NCBI GenBank assembly: GCA_031213475.1
Contig: JARUPZ010000002.1
Span: forward strand, 1,240,001-1,304,000
Source: Nereocystis luetkeana
Lineage: Eukaryota; Sar; Phaeophyceae; Laminariales; Laminariaceae
DNA: 64,000 nt
Reading direction: 5' to 3'
Part shown: piece after piece, positions 11,267-18,860 of the stretch
Numbering within the stretch: position 1 is the stretch's first letter
Layout: every line of letters begins with the position of its first letter
Notes under the pieces: model-generated
Databases searched by the model: none
What the model was told of the DNA's origin: nothing
What the model saw: the letters and a program-made list of their open reading frames with translations, nothing else
Position numbers and translations under genes: made by a program

Positions 11267-14140
11267 ATGGAGCATCATTCAGGGAGAAGGGGGGTAAAAA
11301 TGAGTCAAATGACGGGGTGTATAATTTCGGGGGTCGAAAATGCCCATGCGTTGTTTGTTTCGTTCTTGTTTTTGAGTCCCCATCGGAGATCTGGTGCCGC
11401 TTTTGTTGCGGGCGGTCGAAAGACCGAAACCTTCAGTTCGTGGACTTCACGCCGATGATTGTCGATATGCTTTGTTCAGAATAACTGCCGTGACACCACA
11501 ATACATCGACGAAAAACCATAAGCAAAAAGACAAAAAGAGGGGGGGGGGGGGGGGGGGTGTACCCATGCCATGCATGGTCGTAGTCGTATGATCATAAGA
11601 CCCGCGCATCCCTACAATGCCGGGACGGCGCAAGGTCGGGGTTCCACCGACCAGGCAGACATTGCTTGTACCACGCGAGAAGAGTCGAGGAGGTGTTGGG
11701 CGAGTCATAAGGCAATGTCATCGTCATCGCCGTCAGCCATTCGGTCGTCGTCCCCAAGCCCGCAGCAGGGGAGAGGGATCGGGGGCCGGCATACCGGTAC
11801 CGCAGTATAGCTCTTATCAACAGGCAGTGTCGACCAGCGAGTATGGGTGGGGGTACAATACAAAAAAATCCGGTTTTGGCTCCACTCCGCCCGCGCTTGC
11901 TTGATCTGGCCTAGACGCGCTCGCTTGACAACCATGGCACCCGTCCCGGGGAAGGAGTAAAAATGGAGGAAATATAGCGGTGAGACTGCAGTAACCACTC
12001 CTGGTTCAACTGTCCTGGCCTGACCGAACCCACTCCACCCCATGGGACTTGATTTGTAGTGTGGAGGGGAGAACTGCTGAATACAGCATCGGCCACTGCT
12101 TGGTGGGAGGGTGATACCTAGTAAATAGTACCATGAATATAAAGGGACGTTTAGATGGTAACGAGATGTCGAAATGTGCCGTATGTTTATGGTTACTATT
12201 ACGGGGGGCCATAGTTAACAGGACCAAATATTGTTAGTAAAAATGGTTAAATATATAGGTGTTTATGTATACCATAGGTCCTGTTAACTACGGTCCCCCG
12301 TAATAGACTGGTAGTCCGTAGATGTTGTTCGTCGGTGTTCGAATCACCAGGTATGTAAAATATACCGGTTGTGAGGAATCGAATAATACGACACGGGTTC
12401 AGCAGGATCGCGTCATGCTTACCACAGAGTAGTATCACACATCATACTGCTGCTGCCGCTGCTGCTGCTGCTGCTGCTCGCCAACAACTCTTTACAGATG
12501 GTTGACAGCGTCACACTTTTCATTTTTCAAATGGGGGTAACTCACGATGTAGAAATCGGCAACCAGCATGCACCCTCTCACCAGGCGATGTCGAGCCAGA
12601 ACACTAAGTTCTCTCCCCCCTCCCTCTCTATTGATGGAACGCCGTCAAAGGCCCATAATTTAGGACTATGCGGAGAAGGAGAGAGGAGAGGTTGGGTTCA
12701 GGTACTTGGTCGGAAAAATCAGAAACGAAAAAAAAGAAGAAAAAAACTGCCACGGCAAACCAGACCTGACTTGACACTTTTAGGGCACACTGAAGTCCCG
12801 TTTTGGGGACGAATCACTTCGAATTTGCATGGTTTGTCCCCGAAATGGGAACTACAGCCCTATGCCCTGACCTACGGAAGCCTAACGTAGCCTAACCTGA
12901 CCTGTTCCGCGATGACCCACTCCGGTCTATTCTTGGAGAAAAGTCCGAGAAGCTTCATGCCGTCTGGGTTGGGGGGTGTCATCCCCTCCTCCTCTAGCCC
13001 GGAAGCGAAGTGGTCGACTCGTTCTGCGATTTCGCTGCGTCAAAAAGAGGGAACAAAAGGGAATAGAGGGAACAGAGGGAACAAAAAGACAAGAACAAAC
13101 AAACGAAACAAGGGAAGAAATCGAAAGCTCGTGAACGAGAAAAAAATACGGTAACACCGAGAAAAAGGAAAAAGAAAAGGCCGTGCCATGTTTGTCGTCG
13201 CCAAAAGGACTTGGTTCCTTCCACACATCTGGTATCGTTCACTGAAACAAATTAATTCTCCAATCCTCCCCCTCTCTACCCAGTCGGTGTAAGCAATGTC
13301 TGCCTGGTCGGTGAAAACCCGACGTTTTCCGTCCCGGTGTTGCAGGGATTGCGAGGGTCTACCAGGTATGGCCTTACGACTACGGCCATGCCTAGCAATG
13401 AGTACCCTCCCCCCATTGTTGTCTCTGGAAGTGGCCACACCAGAAATTGAACCGATTAATTGACGCTGCCATCCATGTTCAAGAAAACCCGCCTCACAAG
13501 CGGTTCTTTGTAGGATGCAGCTCACCCTTCATGCGACTTGCTCAACACCTCACGACGCTTCTCGCGTGGTGCGAGCAATGTCTGCCTGGTCGGTCAAAAC
13601 CCGACGTGCTCCGTCCGGGCATTGTAGGGATGCGAGGGTCTATGGTCATACGATTACGGACATGCATGATATCGAGTGAGTACACCCCCCCCCCAAAACC
13701 CCTCCTCTCCTCTCCCCCCCCCCCCGGTCCCGGCATTGTAGGGATGCGAGGGTCTATGGTCATACGACTACGGCCATGCATGATAATGAGTACACCCTCC
13801 CCCCCCCTGCATCCCGGCAATGTACTGTGGTGACGCGAGGGTCTATGCTCATACGACCACGGCTATGCGTGACACAAGTCGACCCCCCCGCCCTTACCGG
13901 TACGTCTCGAAGACATAGGGCGTGGCATTCCCCTCCGAGTCCACCTCCCGCCTCCCCAAGCAGGGGGCATCCGGGTTAACGTTCACGCCGCGCCTGAAGC
14001 TCTCGTAGATCGTGTGTGCACCCTCTAGTGCCAGCTGGGGCCCGTGTTGGCATTGGGGCAGGCCGCATCTGTGGATGGAGCCCCTGTCCGCTGTTTCAGT
14101 GTTAGGGACCACCACCGAGTAAGGGATGCCGGTGGCGTTT
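452..14140 (-). CDS. Long-chain acyl-CoA synthetase (ACSL/LACS type), 12 exons, both ends incomplete
   Basis: Predicted to activate long-chain fatty acids to acyl-CoA using ATP and CoA, via an acyl-AMP intermediate; it feeds lipid synthesis or beta-oxidation. Exons (genomic order reversed): 14140-13898, 13034-12902, 9218-9048, 8793-8636, 8083-7921, 7551-7477, 6076-5948, 5650-5582, 4212-4103, 2578-2374, 1664-1526, 483-452. Every junction has a GT donor and AG acceptor and reading phase is kept throughout, giving 542 residues. Landmarks: PYSVVVP near the N-terminus, [17 protein letters not shown], the ATP-binding loop [11 protein letters not shown] (residues 235-245), LPLPHIFER, the adenylate motif GYGQTE (417-422), SGDIGLW, and the hinge [14 protein letters not shown] at the end. 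Family members are about 650-700 residues, so about 20-30 N-terminal and 100-130 C-terminal residues are not placed. No key motif is missing. Membrane or peroxisomal location cannot be read from this portion. Introns total most of the gene and are full of repeats. Confidence 0.95.
540..760 (+). repeat. Degenerate CCCAT/GAACC simple repeat
   Basis: Imperfect short repeats built from catcccat, cccatcgaacc and similar words, within the region left of the ACSL exon l/k intron. Not coding on either strand by codon pattern. Confidence 0.6.
1141..1500 (+). repeat. Degenerate CCA/ACC (CACCAACACC) minisatellite
   Basis: Long run of imperfect caccaacacc units in the ACSL intron just 3' of exon k. Gives Pro/Thr or Val-rich spurious ORFs. 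Strand asymmetric (C+A rich). Confidence 0.75.
1526..1664 (-). CDS. ACSL exon k
   Basis: Encodes [20 protein letters not shown] and [18 protein letters not shown], ending ALKII plus one base. Contains the conserved Asp of the DIG motif that contacts ribose hydroxyls in this superfamily. Acceptor gcgaag has a weak pyrimidine tract; donor tcg|gtgggt. Confidence 0.94.
2374..2578 (-). CDS. ACSL exon j (GYGQTE motif)
   Basis: Begins by completing Gly, then [26 protein letters not shown] and KDVPEMGY, ending GRGE before gtgggt. Contains the acyl-adenylate binding motif. The loop [15 protein letters not shown] is a lineage-specific sequence in a variable position. Acceptor ggttag. Confidence 0.96.
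2590..2945 (+). repeat. Cluster of poly-G tracts
   Basis: Several G runs of 12-25 bases (near 2600, 2640, 2741, 2916) interspersed with GGGT/GGGA words. G-quadruplex-prone on the plus strand, in the intron upstream (minus sense) of ACSL exon j. Confidence 0.8.
3226..3755 (+). repeat. Poly-G-capped repeat family E, full-length copy 1
   Basis: About 530 bp. Begins right after a G-rich run with tactcagtatcatgtatgg, then gaccatagaccctcgcatcc, a middle tract with gcgaagcgccgtgag, and ends ccgacgccaacccaacctat followed by another G run. Closely matches 4440-4960. Confidence 0.85.
4103..4212 (-). CDS. ACSL exon i
   Basis: Encodes [19 protein letters not shown] and VGVPLLE plus two bases of a Gly codon. 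The VTGSAPV motif is the conserved A4-like region. Donor agg|gtgaga. Confidence 0.96.
4440..4960 (+). repeat. Poly-G-capped repeat family E, copy 2
   Basis: Second near-complete copy, same orientation as 3226-3755, preceded by ggggagggggtgtactcg and followed by a G run at 4962-4982. A CTG run sits just upstream at 4376-4402. Confidence 0.85.
4990..5240 (+). repeat. Family E, copy 3 (5' portion)
   Basis: Preceded by a G run. Contains catgcatggccgta, gatcctcgcatccctac, gcgaagcgccgtgagg and ctactaagaaccgct as in copies 1 and 2. Confidence 0.8.
5250..5435 (+). repeat. Repeat family F (GCATCGCTCGGCGT), copy
   Basis: Contains tccatggaggcatcgctcgg and gtcgtccgagggggtgtgtt. Related copies occur at 18530-18860, 39885-39990, 41180-41400 and 49250-49440. 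Confidence 0.65.
5582..5650 (-). CDS. ACSL exon h (69 nt)
   Basis: 23 codons, phase 0: [19 protein letters not shown] then NKIK. The WDKLVFxKIK motif is characteristic of the family. Acceptor gttacag, donor aag|gtcaga. Confidence 0.95.
5765..5925 (+). repeat. Degenerate GAAT/GAAC repeat
   Basis: Imperfect gaatgaa and gaacgaa words for about 160 bp between ACSL exons g and h. Simple-sequence DNA. Confidence 0.6.
5948..6076 (-). CDS. ACSL exon g
   Basis: 43 codons, phase 0: [20 protein letters not shown], then [16 protein letters not shown]. This is the family's RPT-x-x-x-VPRVLNR block. Acceptor ttggtag, donor aag|gtgtgt. Confidence 0.96.
6200..6420 (+). repeat. Family E fragment with flanking poly-G tracts
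   Basis: G run at about 6199-6210, then tattcatctcatgcatggcc and the conserved ccctcgcatcc segment to about 6340, then two further G runs of more than 14 bases (6364-6381, 6394-6414). Confidence 0.75.
7105..7270 (+). repeat. TTGATTGG/TTGGTTGG simple repeat
   Basis: Imperfect ttgattgattgg and ttggttggttgg units over about 150 bp in the intron upstream (plus coordinate lower) of ACSL exon f. Confidence 0.75.
7477..7551 (-). CDS. ACSL exon f (75 nt)
   Basis: Small phase-0 exon of 25 codons encoding [20 protein letters not shown] plus VEDMQ. It matches the family's GxxIGFxxGD segment that follows the PHIFER motif. Acceptor tttccag, donor cag|gtgtag. Confidence 0.93.
7921..8083 (-). CDS. ACSL exon e (ATP-binding loop)
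   Basis: Encodes [18 protein letters not shown], then the [15 protein letters not shown] region. This exon holds the P-loop-like AMP-binding signature with the conserved Lys. Acceptor ctcacag, donor cag|gtgggt. Confidence 0.97.
8636..8793 (-). CDS. ACSL exon d
   Basis: Acceptor tccgcag. Encodes [17 protein letters not shown] and [11 protein letters not shown] and ends in TFC plus two bases of a Tyr codon before gtgagt. The split Tyr begins the YTSGTTG loop. The segment just before it ([16 protein letters not shown]) is where families normally have the PEDxxTIM stretch and is poorly conserved. Confidence 0.92.
9048..9218 (-). CDS. ACSL exon c
   Basis: Phase 0 at both ends (57 codons). Begins [20 protein letters not shown], the hallmark of long-chain acyl-CoA synthetases, and ends GLCPTLK before gtacgc. 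The intron separating it from exon b is 3.7 kb and contains an ~830-bp TIR element and a palindromic MITE. Confidence 0.96.
9984..10814 (+). mobile_element. ~830-bp non-autonomous TIR element, copy 1
   Basis: Ends are inverted repeats: agacctatgccaatgggaac at the left and its complement (cccattggcataggtct) at the right, extended by related sequence (cgaagt / acttcg). The interior is about 95% alike to 22254-23069. No intact transposase ORF; the ORF-like stretches differ in frame between copies. Lies in the ACSL intron between exons b and c. Confidence 0.85.
11231..11266 (+). repeat. (CTG)12 microsatellite
   Basis: Uninterrupted ctg/gct run of about 36 bases in the ACSL intron. Confidence 0.9.
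11540..11715 (+). repeat. Poly-G tract plus family E fragment
   Basis: An 18-20-base G run followed by tgtacccatgccatgcatgg, cgcatccctacaatgccggg and caggcagacattgcttgta, the family E left portion. Confidence 0.8.
12196..12306 (+). mobile_element. Palindromic MITE (family M2), copy 1
   Basis: About 111 bp with inverted ends tattacggggggccatag and ctacggtcccccgtaata; almost the whole element can fold back. Lies in the ACSL intron between exons b and c. Confidence 0.9.
12445..12478 (+). repeat. CTG/CTGCCG microsatellite
   Basis: Run of ctgctgctg with one ccg interruption. Confidence 0.8.
12774..12866 (+). mobile_element. piggyBac-like MITE (family M3), degenerate copy
   Basis: Contains gtcccgttttggggacgaat and tggtttgtccccgaaatggg in inverted arrangement, with eroded ends. 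It ends about 35 bases 3' (minus sense) of ACSL exon b. Confidence 0.65.
12902..13034 (-). CDS. ACSL exon b
   Basis: Acceptor gacgcag, donor cag|gtcagg. Encodes [17 protein letters not shown] and [14 protein letters not shown], the conserved segment that precedes the VPLYDTLG region. Its first base completes the Arg codon split with exon a. Confidence 0.95.
13270..13580 (-). repeat. Family E, reverse-oriented copy
   Basis: Contains gcagacattgcttacaccga (minus sense), the ccctcgcaatccctg variant and the downstream gtggccac segment, in the reverse orientation to the 3.2-5.2-kb copies. Occupies most of the intron between ACSL exons a and b. Confidence 0.75.
13590..13885 (-). repeat. Three tandem family E end fragments with C runs
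   Basis: The segment gggatgcgagggtctatggt...catgcatgata...gagtacacc is repeated three times (about 13625, 13740, 13830), each followed by a run of C (poly-G on the minus strand). It abuts ACSL exon a at 13898. Confidence 0.8.
13898..14140 (-). CDS. ACSL exon a (N-terminal part)
   Basis: Encodes the family's N-terminal signature: [10 protein letters not shown], then [10 protein letters not shown] and [13 protein letters not shown], ending FETYR. Donor is ccg|gtaagg. Upstream edge is taken at the acceptor ctgcag|aaacgcc. The reading frame also stays open upstream to an ATG at 14319 through a Gln/His simple-repeat stretch, so the true start is uncertain. Confidence 0.9.
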
Positions 14141-14189
14141 CTGCAGAAAGAGGGGGAGGGGATCGGGGATGGAGGGAGGGAGGTAGGGA

Positions 14190-14320
14190 AAGGGAGGGGT
14201 CGTTGTTGTTGTTGGTGGTGGTGTTGGTGGTGTTGGTGGTGGTGGTGGTGTTGCTGTTGCGGTTGTTGTGTTACTGCTTGCTGTTGTTGTGTTTTCCGTT
14301 GTTCGTTGTGGCTTGTCATT
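14190..14320 (+). repeat. GTTGTTGTTGGTGGTG simple repeat
   Basis: GTT/GTG/GGT run. Read on the minus strand it encodes the Gln/His-rich stretch that would be the ACSL N-terminus if translation began at 14319. Confidence 0.75.
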
Positions 14321-14686
14321 GTTATTGTTGTGTAACTGCGGGTTGTCGCCTTGGTCGTGTGTCGCGGTTGATATCGTTCTTGCAGTCTTGCCTTATTTTT
14401 TTTGCTCCCGTGAAAACATGAGGTCTACCATCGACATCCACCGCGGGCAGGATTCGTGTCCCTTTTCTTTCGCGTAACAACATCGACTCAGCCGCTCACT
14501 TCCAGCAGGATTAGCAGGTAAAAGAAAGGTAACACAACGTCTTATTTTGCTCAACCAAAAGTGTCCCGGCAAACCCATCCCCACCAACGTACGAGTACAT
14601 ATCATGGGCTTTCGAGATGCTGGTCGGTGCCAAATTTGACTGGAACCATACGCAATCCACGCGACATCCCCCGAGTCCAATACTAC

Positions 14687-14770
14687 TACTGCCATAGGGG
14701 GGAGGGAAGAACAGTGCCTGCTCTGTGACCCTGGGTCTGAGATACGAAAGGGAAGGACCTGGAGAAATCG
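14687..14770 (+). mobile_element. SINE tail relic (family S-A)
   Basis: gcctgctctgtgaccctggg and tctgagatacgaaaggga resemble the 3' portion of the SINE copies at 33925 and 44958. No head or poly-A remains. Confidence 0.5.
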
Positions 14771-15319
14771 TTGTGCAGATAAAACAGAGGGGATGGAAAA
14801 ATCCCTCTGTATGTGTTGAGACCCTTCAAGTTGTTTGATGTCGAGGAAAAGCGGTTCCACGCTTGTCGGTCGCATGGGTCTTAAGCACACGATCTCATCG
14901 AAGAAGTGTAAAACCCACGGCGGCGGGCGGGTGGGGTTTCACAGCAACAACAACACCTACAGCAACGGGGAACCAGGGATGGCAACAACAGCAACAGCAA
15001 CAGCAACACCAAAACCAACGCCAGCTTTACTGCGGTACCGTAGTATCTGCGACTGGTACCAAGTATATATATGAGTAGAGTAGTCTACTGGTTGACAACG
15101 TGTGGTACTTGCTGCTTCATGATCACGGACCCGTTTTCCCGCTATTTTTGGTACTACTCAATGCTGCTTGTACCGCTGCTGCTGCTGCTGTTGCTGATGT
15201 TGTATCACCTTACCACCCTCTACCTTACACCTTCAGAGTCGGATACATCGGATATCGTACGTCAATCGAGCTCGGTACCATACTCGTACCGTAGAATAAA
15301 AAACGTAATCGATACGATT
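14771..15319. other. No gene seen
   Basis: Contains (CAACAG) simple sequence near 14943-15010 and a CTG run near 15172-15196. Stop-rich in all frames apart from short chance ORFs. Confidence 0.5.
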
Positions 15320-15700
15320 TCGACATTTGACACATCGAAGCTTTCGTTCAGCAGTCGGCATCGAAAACTCGGGGATGTCAGAGGGAGGGCAAAATTAATA
15401 CCAGGGTATATGTTTCGGTAGATCGAAAGTTCGATATTTTGACACATCGAAGCTTTCGTTCAGCAGTCGGCATCGAAAACTCGGGGGTGTCAGAGGGAGG
15501 GCAAAATTAATACCAGGGTATATGTTTCGGTAGATCGAAAGTTCGATATTTTGATAGATCGAAGCTTTCGTTCAGCAGTCGGCATCGAAAACTCGGGGAT
15601 GTCAGAGAATGGAGGGCAAAATTCATACCAGGGTATATATGTTTCGGTAGATCGAAAGTTCGATATTTTGATAGATCGAAGCTTTCGATACAACATGCTA
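15320..15700 (+). repeat. 112-117-bp tandem repeat, about 3.3 units
   Basis: Unit starts near gatcgaaagttcgatatttt; successive copies of atcgaagctttcgttcagca are at about 15334, 15446 and 15558, with a last truncated copy near 15675. Units differ by only a few bases. Each contains the self-complementary core tcgaaagttcga. Confidence 0.9.
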
Positions 15701-15794
15701 CACCAAAAAATTCCCCACGGGTTGACGGCTCACGAGTTGAGGAGGGGCAGCACGCCGACGAAAGTATAAACCCCCCAACTATGATTCACTCGCC

Positions 15795-16085
15795 TCATGT
15801 GCGGGAGTGGTCTGCGCAAATTTTTGTGCAGGATGCGGGTGTTATTGGTCAATGTTGGTCTTTCGGCCGCCCGGCGTTTTTTGGGGAAAATGCCACCATA
15901 ACACGCGGCGGAGCCGCGTAACTGCCCCTGCCGACCTCGAGCCCCCCCAAACGGCTAGGGTTAGGGCTAGGGTTCGGGTTAGGCCTGGGGTCAGGTTGGT
16001 CTGGGCCGACGAGCAAGGTTGAAATTGACGACACACGTCCTGCACAAAGTTTTGTGCAGGCCGCTTCTGCACATAGCGGGAGCCC
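15795..16085 (+). mobile_element. Inverted-end element (family N) carrying telomere-like repeats, copy 1
   Basis: Bounded by gcaaatttttgtgcagg and cctgcacaaagttttgtgcag. The interior has ctagggttagggctagggtt (degenerate TTAGGG) and ggtctttcggccgcc. A second copy lies inverted at 31300-31605. Confidence 0.7.
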
Positions 16086-16565
16086 CCAACTACTTTACGT
16101 TAAAAAAAAATACAACATCAAACAAACACAGCCTGACGAACTATTGCAGTTCGCTGGGCCTTCCCTGCCCTGCTGACCCTGCCTTGCTGTCCGAATGGTA
16201 AGCACGCGTGTTACGCAAGGATGGAAGGCTCGATGCGCCAGGTTGATGTCGTCGTTGGCAGGATGACAACACCATTATTATTGCTACTGGAATGTCGTAC
16301 CCGATACTACTACTGCACCGATACGTACTTCGGCAGTCCAGCAACCTATACTTCAGCAACAAACAGAAAGCACTGCTGCCGCATGACGGTTTCTCGTGCG
16401 AAAAAAAAAACGCTGCTGTACTGAACGTACAACCTCTTGAGCTACGATCGTGATGACAGCAGTCAGCAATTATATATGTATGTTTGGTCATAGCGTACAA
16501 CAGCAAGCGGTACAGCAGTACCTGTCAGCAGGATGATGATATGTGTGTCTTCTCTACAAGAAACT

Positions 16566-16620
16566 GTTCTTTCTACCCGTCGACATCCACCACAACCAGT
16601 GTCCGTGCCGATTCTTCAAC
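16566..16620 (+). repeat. Short repeat, inverted partner at 26194-26248
   Basis: tacccgtcgacatccacca and gtgtccgtgccgattcttca here appear in reverse complement at 26194-26248. Origin unknown. Confidence 0.7.
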
Positions 16621-16624
16621 CTTG

Positions 16625-17228
16625 GACACATACAAACTCTTGTGTACGACGGCTGCAGCAGTACCAGGTAGTATTTATTCTTCACTGCCATAGCCCAGAA
16701 TAGGTATGGGGATGGGCCCGTGTGGCCTTCGGAACTCGAGAGGAAGAAACCGACGACAGCAGGCGGCAATGCACATCAGGTTAGGGGATGATCAAACCTT
16801 GGGCGTCCAAACTGCACGCAAAATAGTTGCACGATACGCGCGCGCAGCCTCAAACAAGGACGGTGGGGGGGCACAGCAGAAGCAGTCAGAGTAGTAAACT
16901 CTAAACACCCCAACAACAGCCCCGACCCTGACCCGACCAACCAGTGCTTGCGGCTCGTGCAGTGCTACTCCTGTAGTCCTATGCCCCGAAAACACAAGGA
17001 CACTTTTTACTTATTATCAGTGTACAAAAGTTATTTATATTCCGGGACAGAATGGGTAGTCATCTTCGTCTCGCGCACAGCAGTGTGCGCCAACCATGGC
17101 AGTGTGCATTACCTGAAAAAGTGGTAAGCGTAAGCCCTACTCACAGTTCGGCCAGAGTCATCTGCAGTACAAGTTGTGAAGGTGTCACCGTGAGCTTCGT
17201 GCAGGGGGTTGACAGACCGAGACCGATC
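16625..17228. other. No gene seen
   Basis: Moderate complexity DNA without splice-bounded coding frames or recognisable repeats beyond isolated acagcagta words. Confidence 0.4.
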
Positions 17229-17545
17229 GACAACCTAGCCCAGGGTAATCCTTGTAACACCCCCCCCCCCCACCCTGTGCTATACCCTGTGCTATACCAG
17301 GTATAGGGGTAAAAAGATCGATCCATTTACCCAGCCTAGGGCAATCCTTGTAACACCCTCCCCCCCCCCTGTGCTATACCCTGTGCTATACCCTGTGCTA
17401 TACCAGGTATAGGGGTAAAAAGATCGATCCATTTACCCAGCCTAGGGTAATCCTTGTAACACTCTCCCCCCCCCCCTGTGCTATATAGGGGTAAAAGACC
17501 GGTCCATTTACCCAGCCCAGGGTAATCCTAATCCTTACAACAAAC
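17229..17545 (+). repeat. ~100-bp tandem repeat, 3-4 units
   Basis: Units contain agggtaatccttgtaacac, a C run of 9-12, one or more ccctgtgctata words, then aggggtaaaaagatcgatcc. Copies start near 17231, 17329, 17435 and 17512 (partial). A single relic is at 25190-25255. Confidence 0.88.
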
Positions 17546-17765
17546 TGCTGCTACGTACAGCGATACAGCACTATCCCTGGTACAGGAAACAGTACGGGCG
17601 CGGGAACACGAAGGCAAGGCTTGAGACGTTGCTATGGCCCCCCAGCCACGACCAACCTTCGATCTCAGGCTAGTTACTACAAATGCACCACTCTGGACGA
17701 AAGTATAAGGACCGCTTGGTACTCATAGTACTGTCTAGAAGGTTCTTATATTTCCGTCCGTAATG

Positions 17766-17883
17766 CTATTACGGGGGACCATAGTAAATAGGACCAAATA
17801 TTGTTTTTAAAAATAGGTAAATATATAGTTTTTTATGTGTACCGTAGGTCCTATTTATTTACTATGGTCCCCCGAAAAAATAG
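17766..17883 (+). mobile_element. Palindromic MITE M2, copy 2
   Basis: Left end ctattacgggggaccatagt; the right end is damaged (tggtcccccgaaaaaatag). Confidence 0.85.
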
Positions 17884-18119
17884 GATTCAGTGCAAAGCTC
17901 GTCGCTGAGCACTATTTCTCCATCAAAATTTCATGCTGCATCACACTTGCTGCTGTGGCGTCCCCTACAACGTAAGCCTTGCGTTCTTGTTACTAGTATG
18001 TAGCTTATTTCGTATTCGCGTACTGATGTGGCATCCTGCTGCGAGCGCGTGATACAACTCCTTACAGTCTTGGTACTTCCAGCCAGTCTTGGTATATACG
18101 TCGTCAGTACTAAACGTCA

Positions 18120-18490
18120 TTCCTGGCGAAAACATATGTGTCACGAATCGAGGGAACAACAAAAAAAAAAGTGACGTTTTTCCACGAATCGTCATACGAT
18201 ATTTGGAACGAATCGTGACATCGAATTTTTTTTGAAGAAAAAACAACACACGAAAAGCTCATGCCACGACTCGTGACAAAACTCCGTCATTTTGTTTTTT
18301 TGCAGACGTGACATAACGCCAGTTTACAAATCTACAAAGACGTAGTACGCAGCTTGCAAAGCTGAGTATCAACTATGTAGTCGGTCGAATTCACAGCTGA
18401 CGTATTTAATAGTGTTTGCAAAAAGGGTCACGATTCGTGATATTTTTTGGTCATGAATCGCGAATTTTCGCCACGAATCGTGACTTTTAC
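18120..18490 (+). repeat. Cluster of CACGAATCGTGA-type palindromes
   Basis: At least six variants of cacgaatcgtgac/gtcacgattcgtg in 370 bp (near 18138, 18181, 18207, 18264, 18427, 18471). Arrangement is irregular and on both strands. Confidence 0.7.
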
Positions 18491-18529
18491 TTAGCGATTG
18501 TTAGGAATTACCTTATACCAGGGTACCGT

Positions 18530-18860
18530 ACAGCTCGCAAGATAACACACCCCCTCGATTATATTTCTGCGCCGATGTTTTTGACAGGGAGAGTGCAAAC
18601 GCCGAGCGACGCGTCTATGGAAAGGAACATATAGACGAGATCTTCCCAGAGCCGCCATCGGACGAATTTCTGGGCCGATTCTCTGGACAACGAGCGCAGA
18701 GTGCAAACGCCGAGCGACGCGTTTATGGAACGAGATCTTCCCCGACAGCCCCCATTTTCGTTGGGGTGCGCGCGACGCGTTTATGGAACGAGATCTGGTT
18801 TCGAATAAAAAATTGGCTCCGAAATTTATCCCCGGGGGTGTGATATCTTGTGTCTTCTAC
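18530..18860 (+). repeat. Repeat family F, longest copy with internal duplication
   Basis: gagtgcaaacgccgagcgac followed by gcgtctatggaa, repeated near 18590, 18700 and (partly) 18770, each with an agatct site nearby. Related to 5250, 39885, 41180 and 49250 copies. Confidence 0.75.

Noticed and set aside
14393-14890. 165-codon minus-strand ORF as the ACSL first exon
   Set aside because: It contains a SINE tail relic in frame and has no family similarity; no donor/acceptor pair joins it to exon a in the right phase with confidence.
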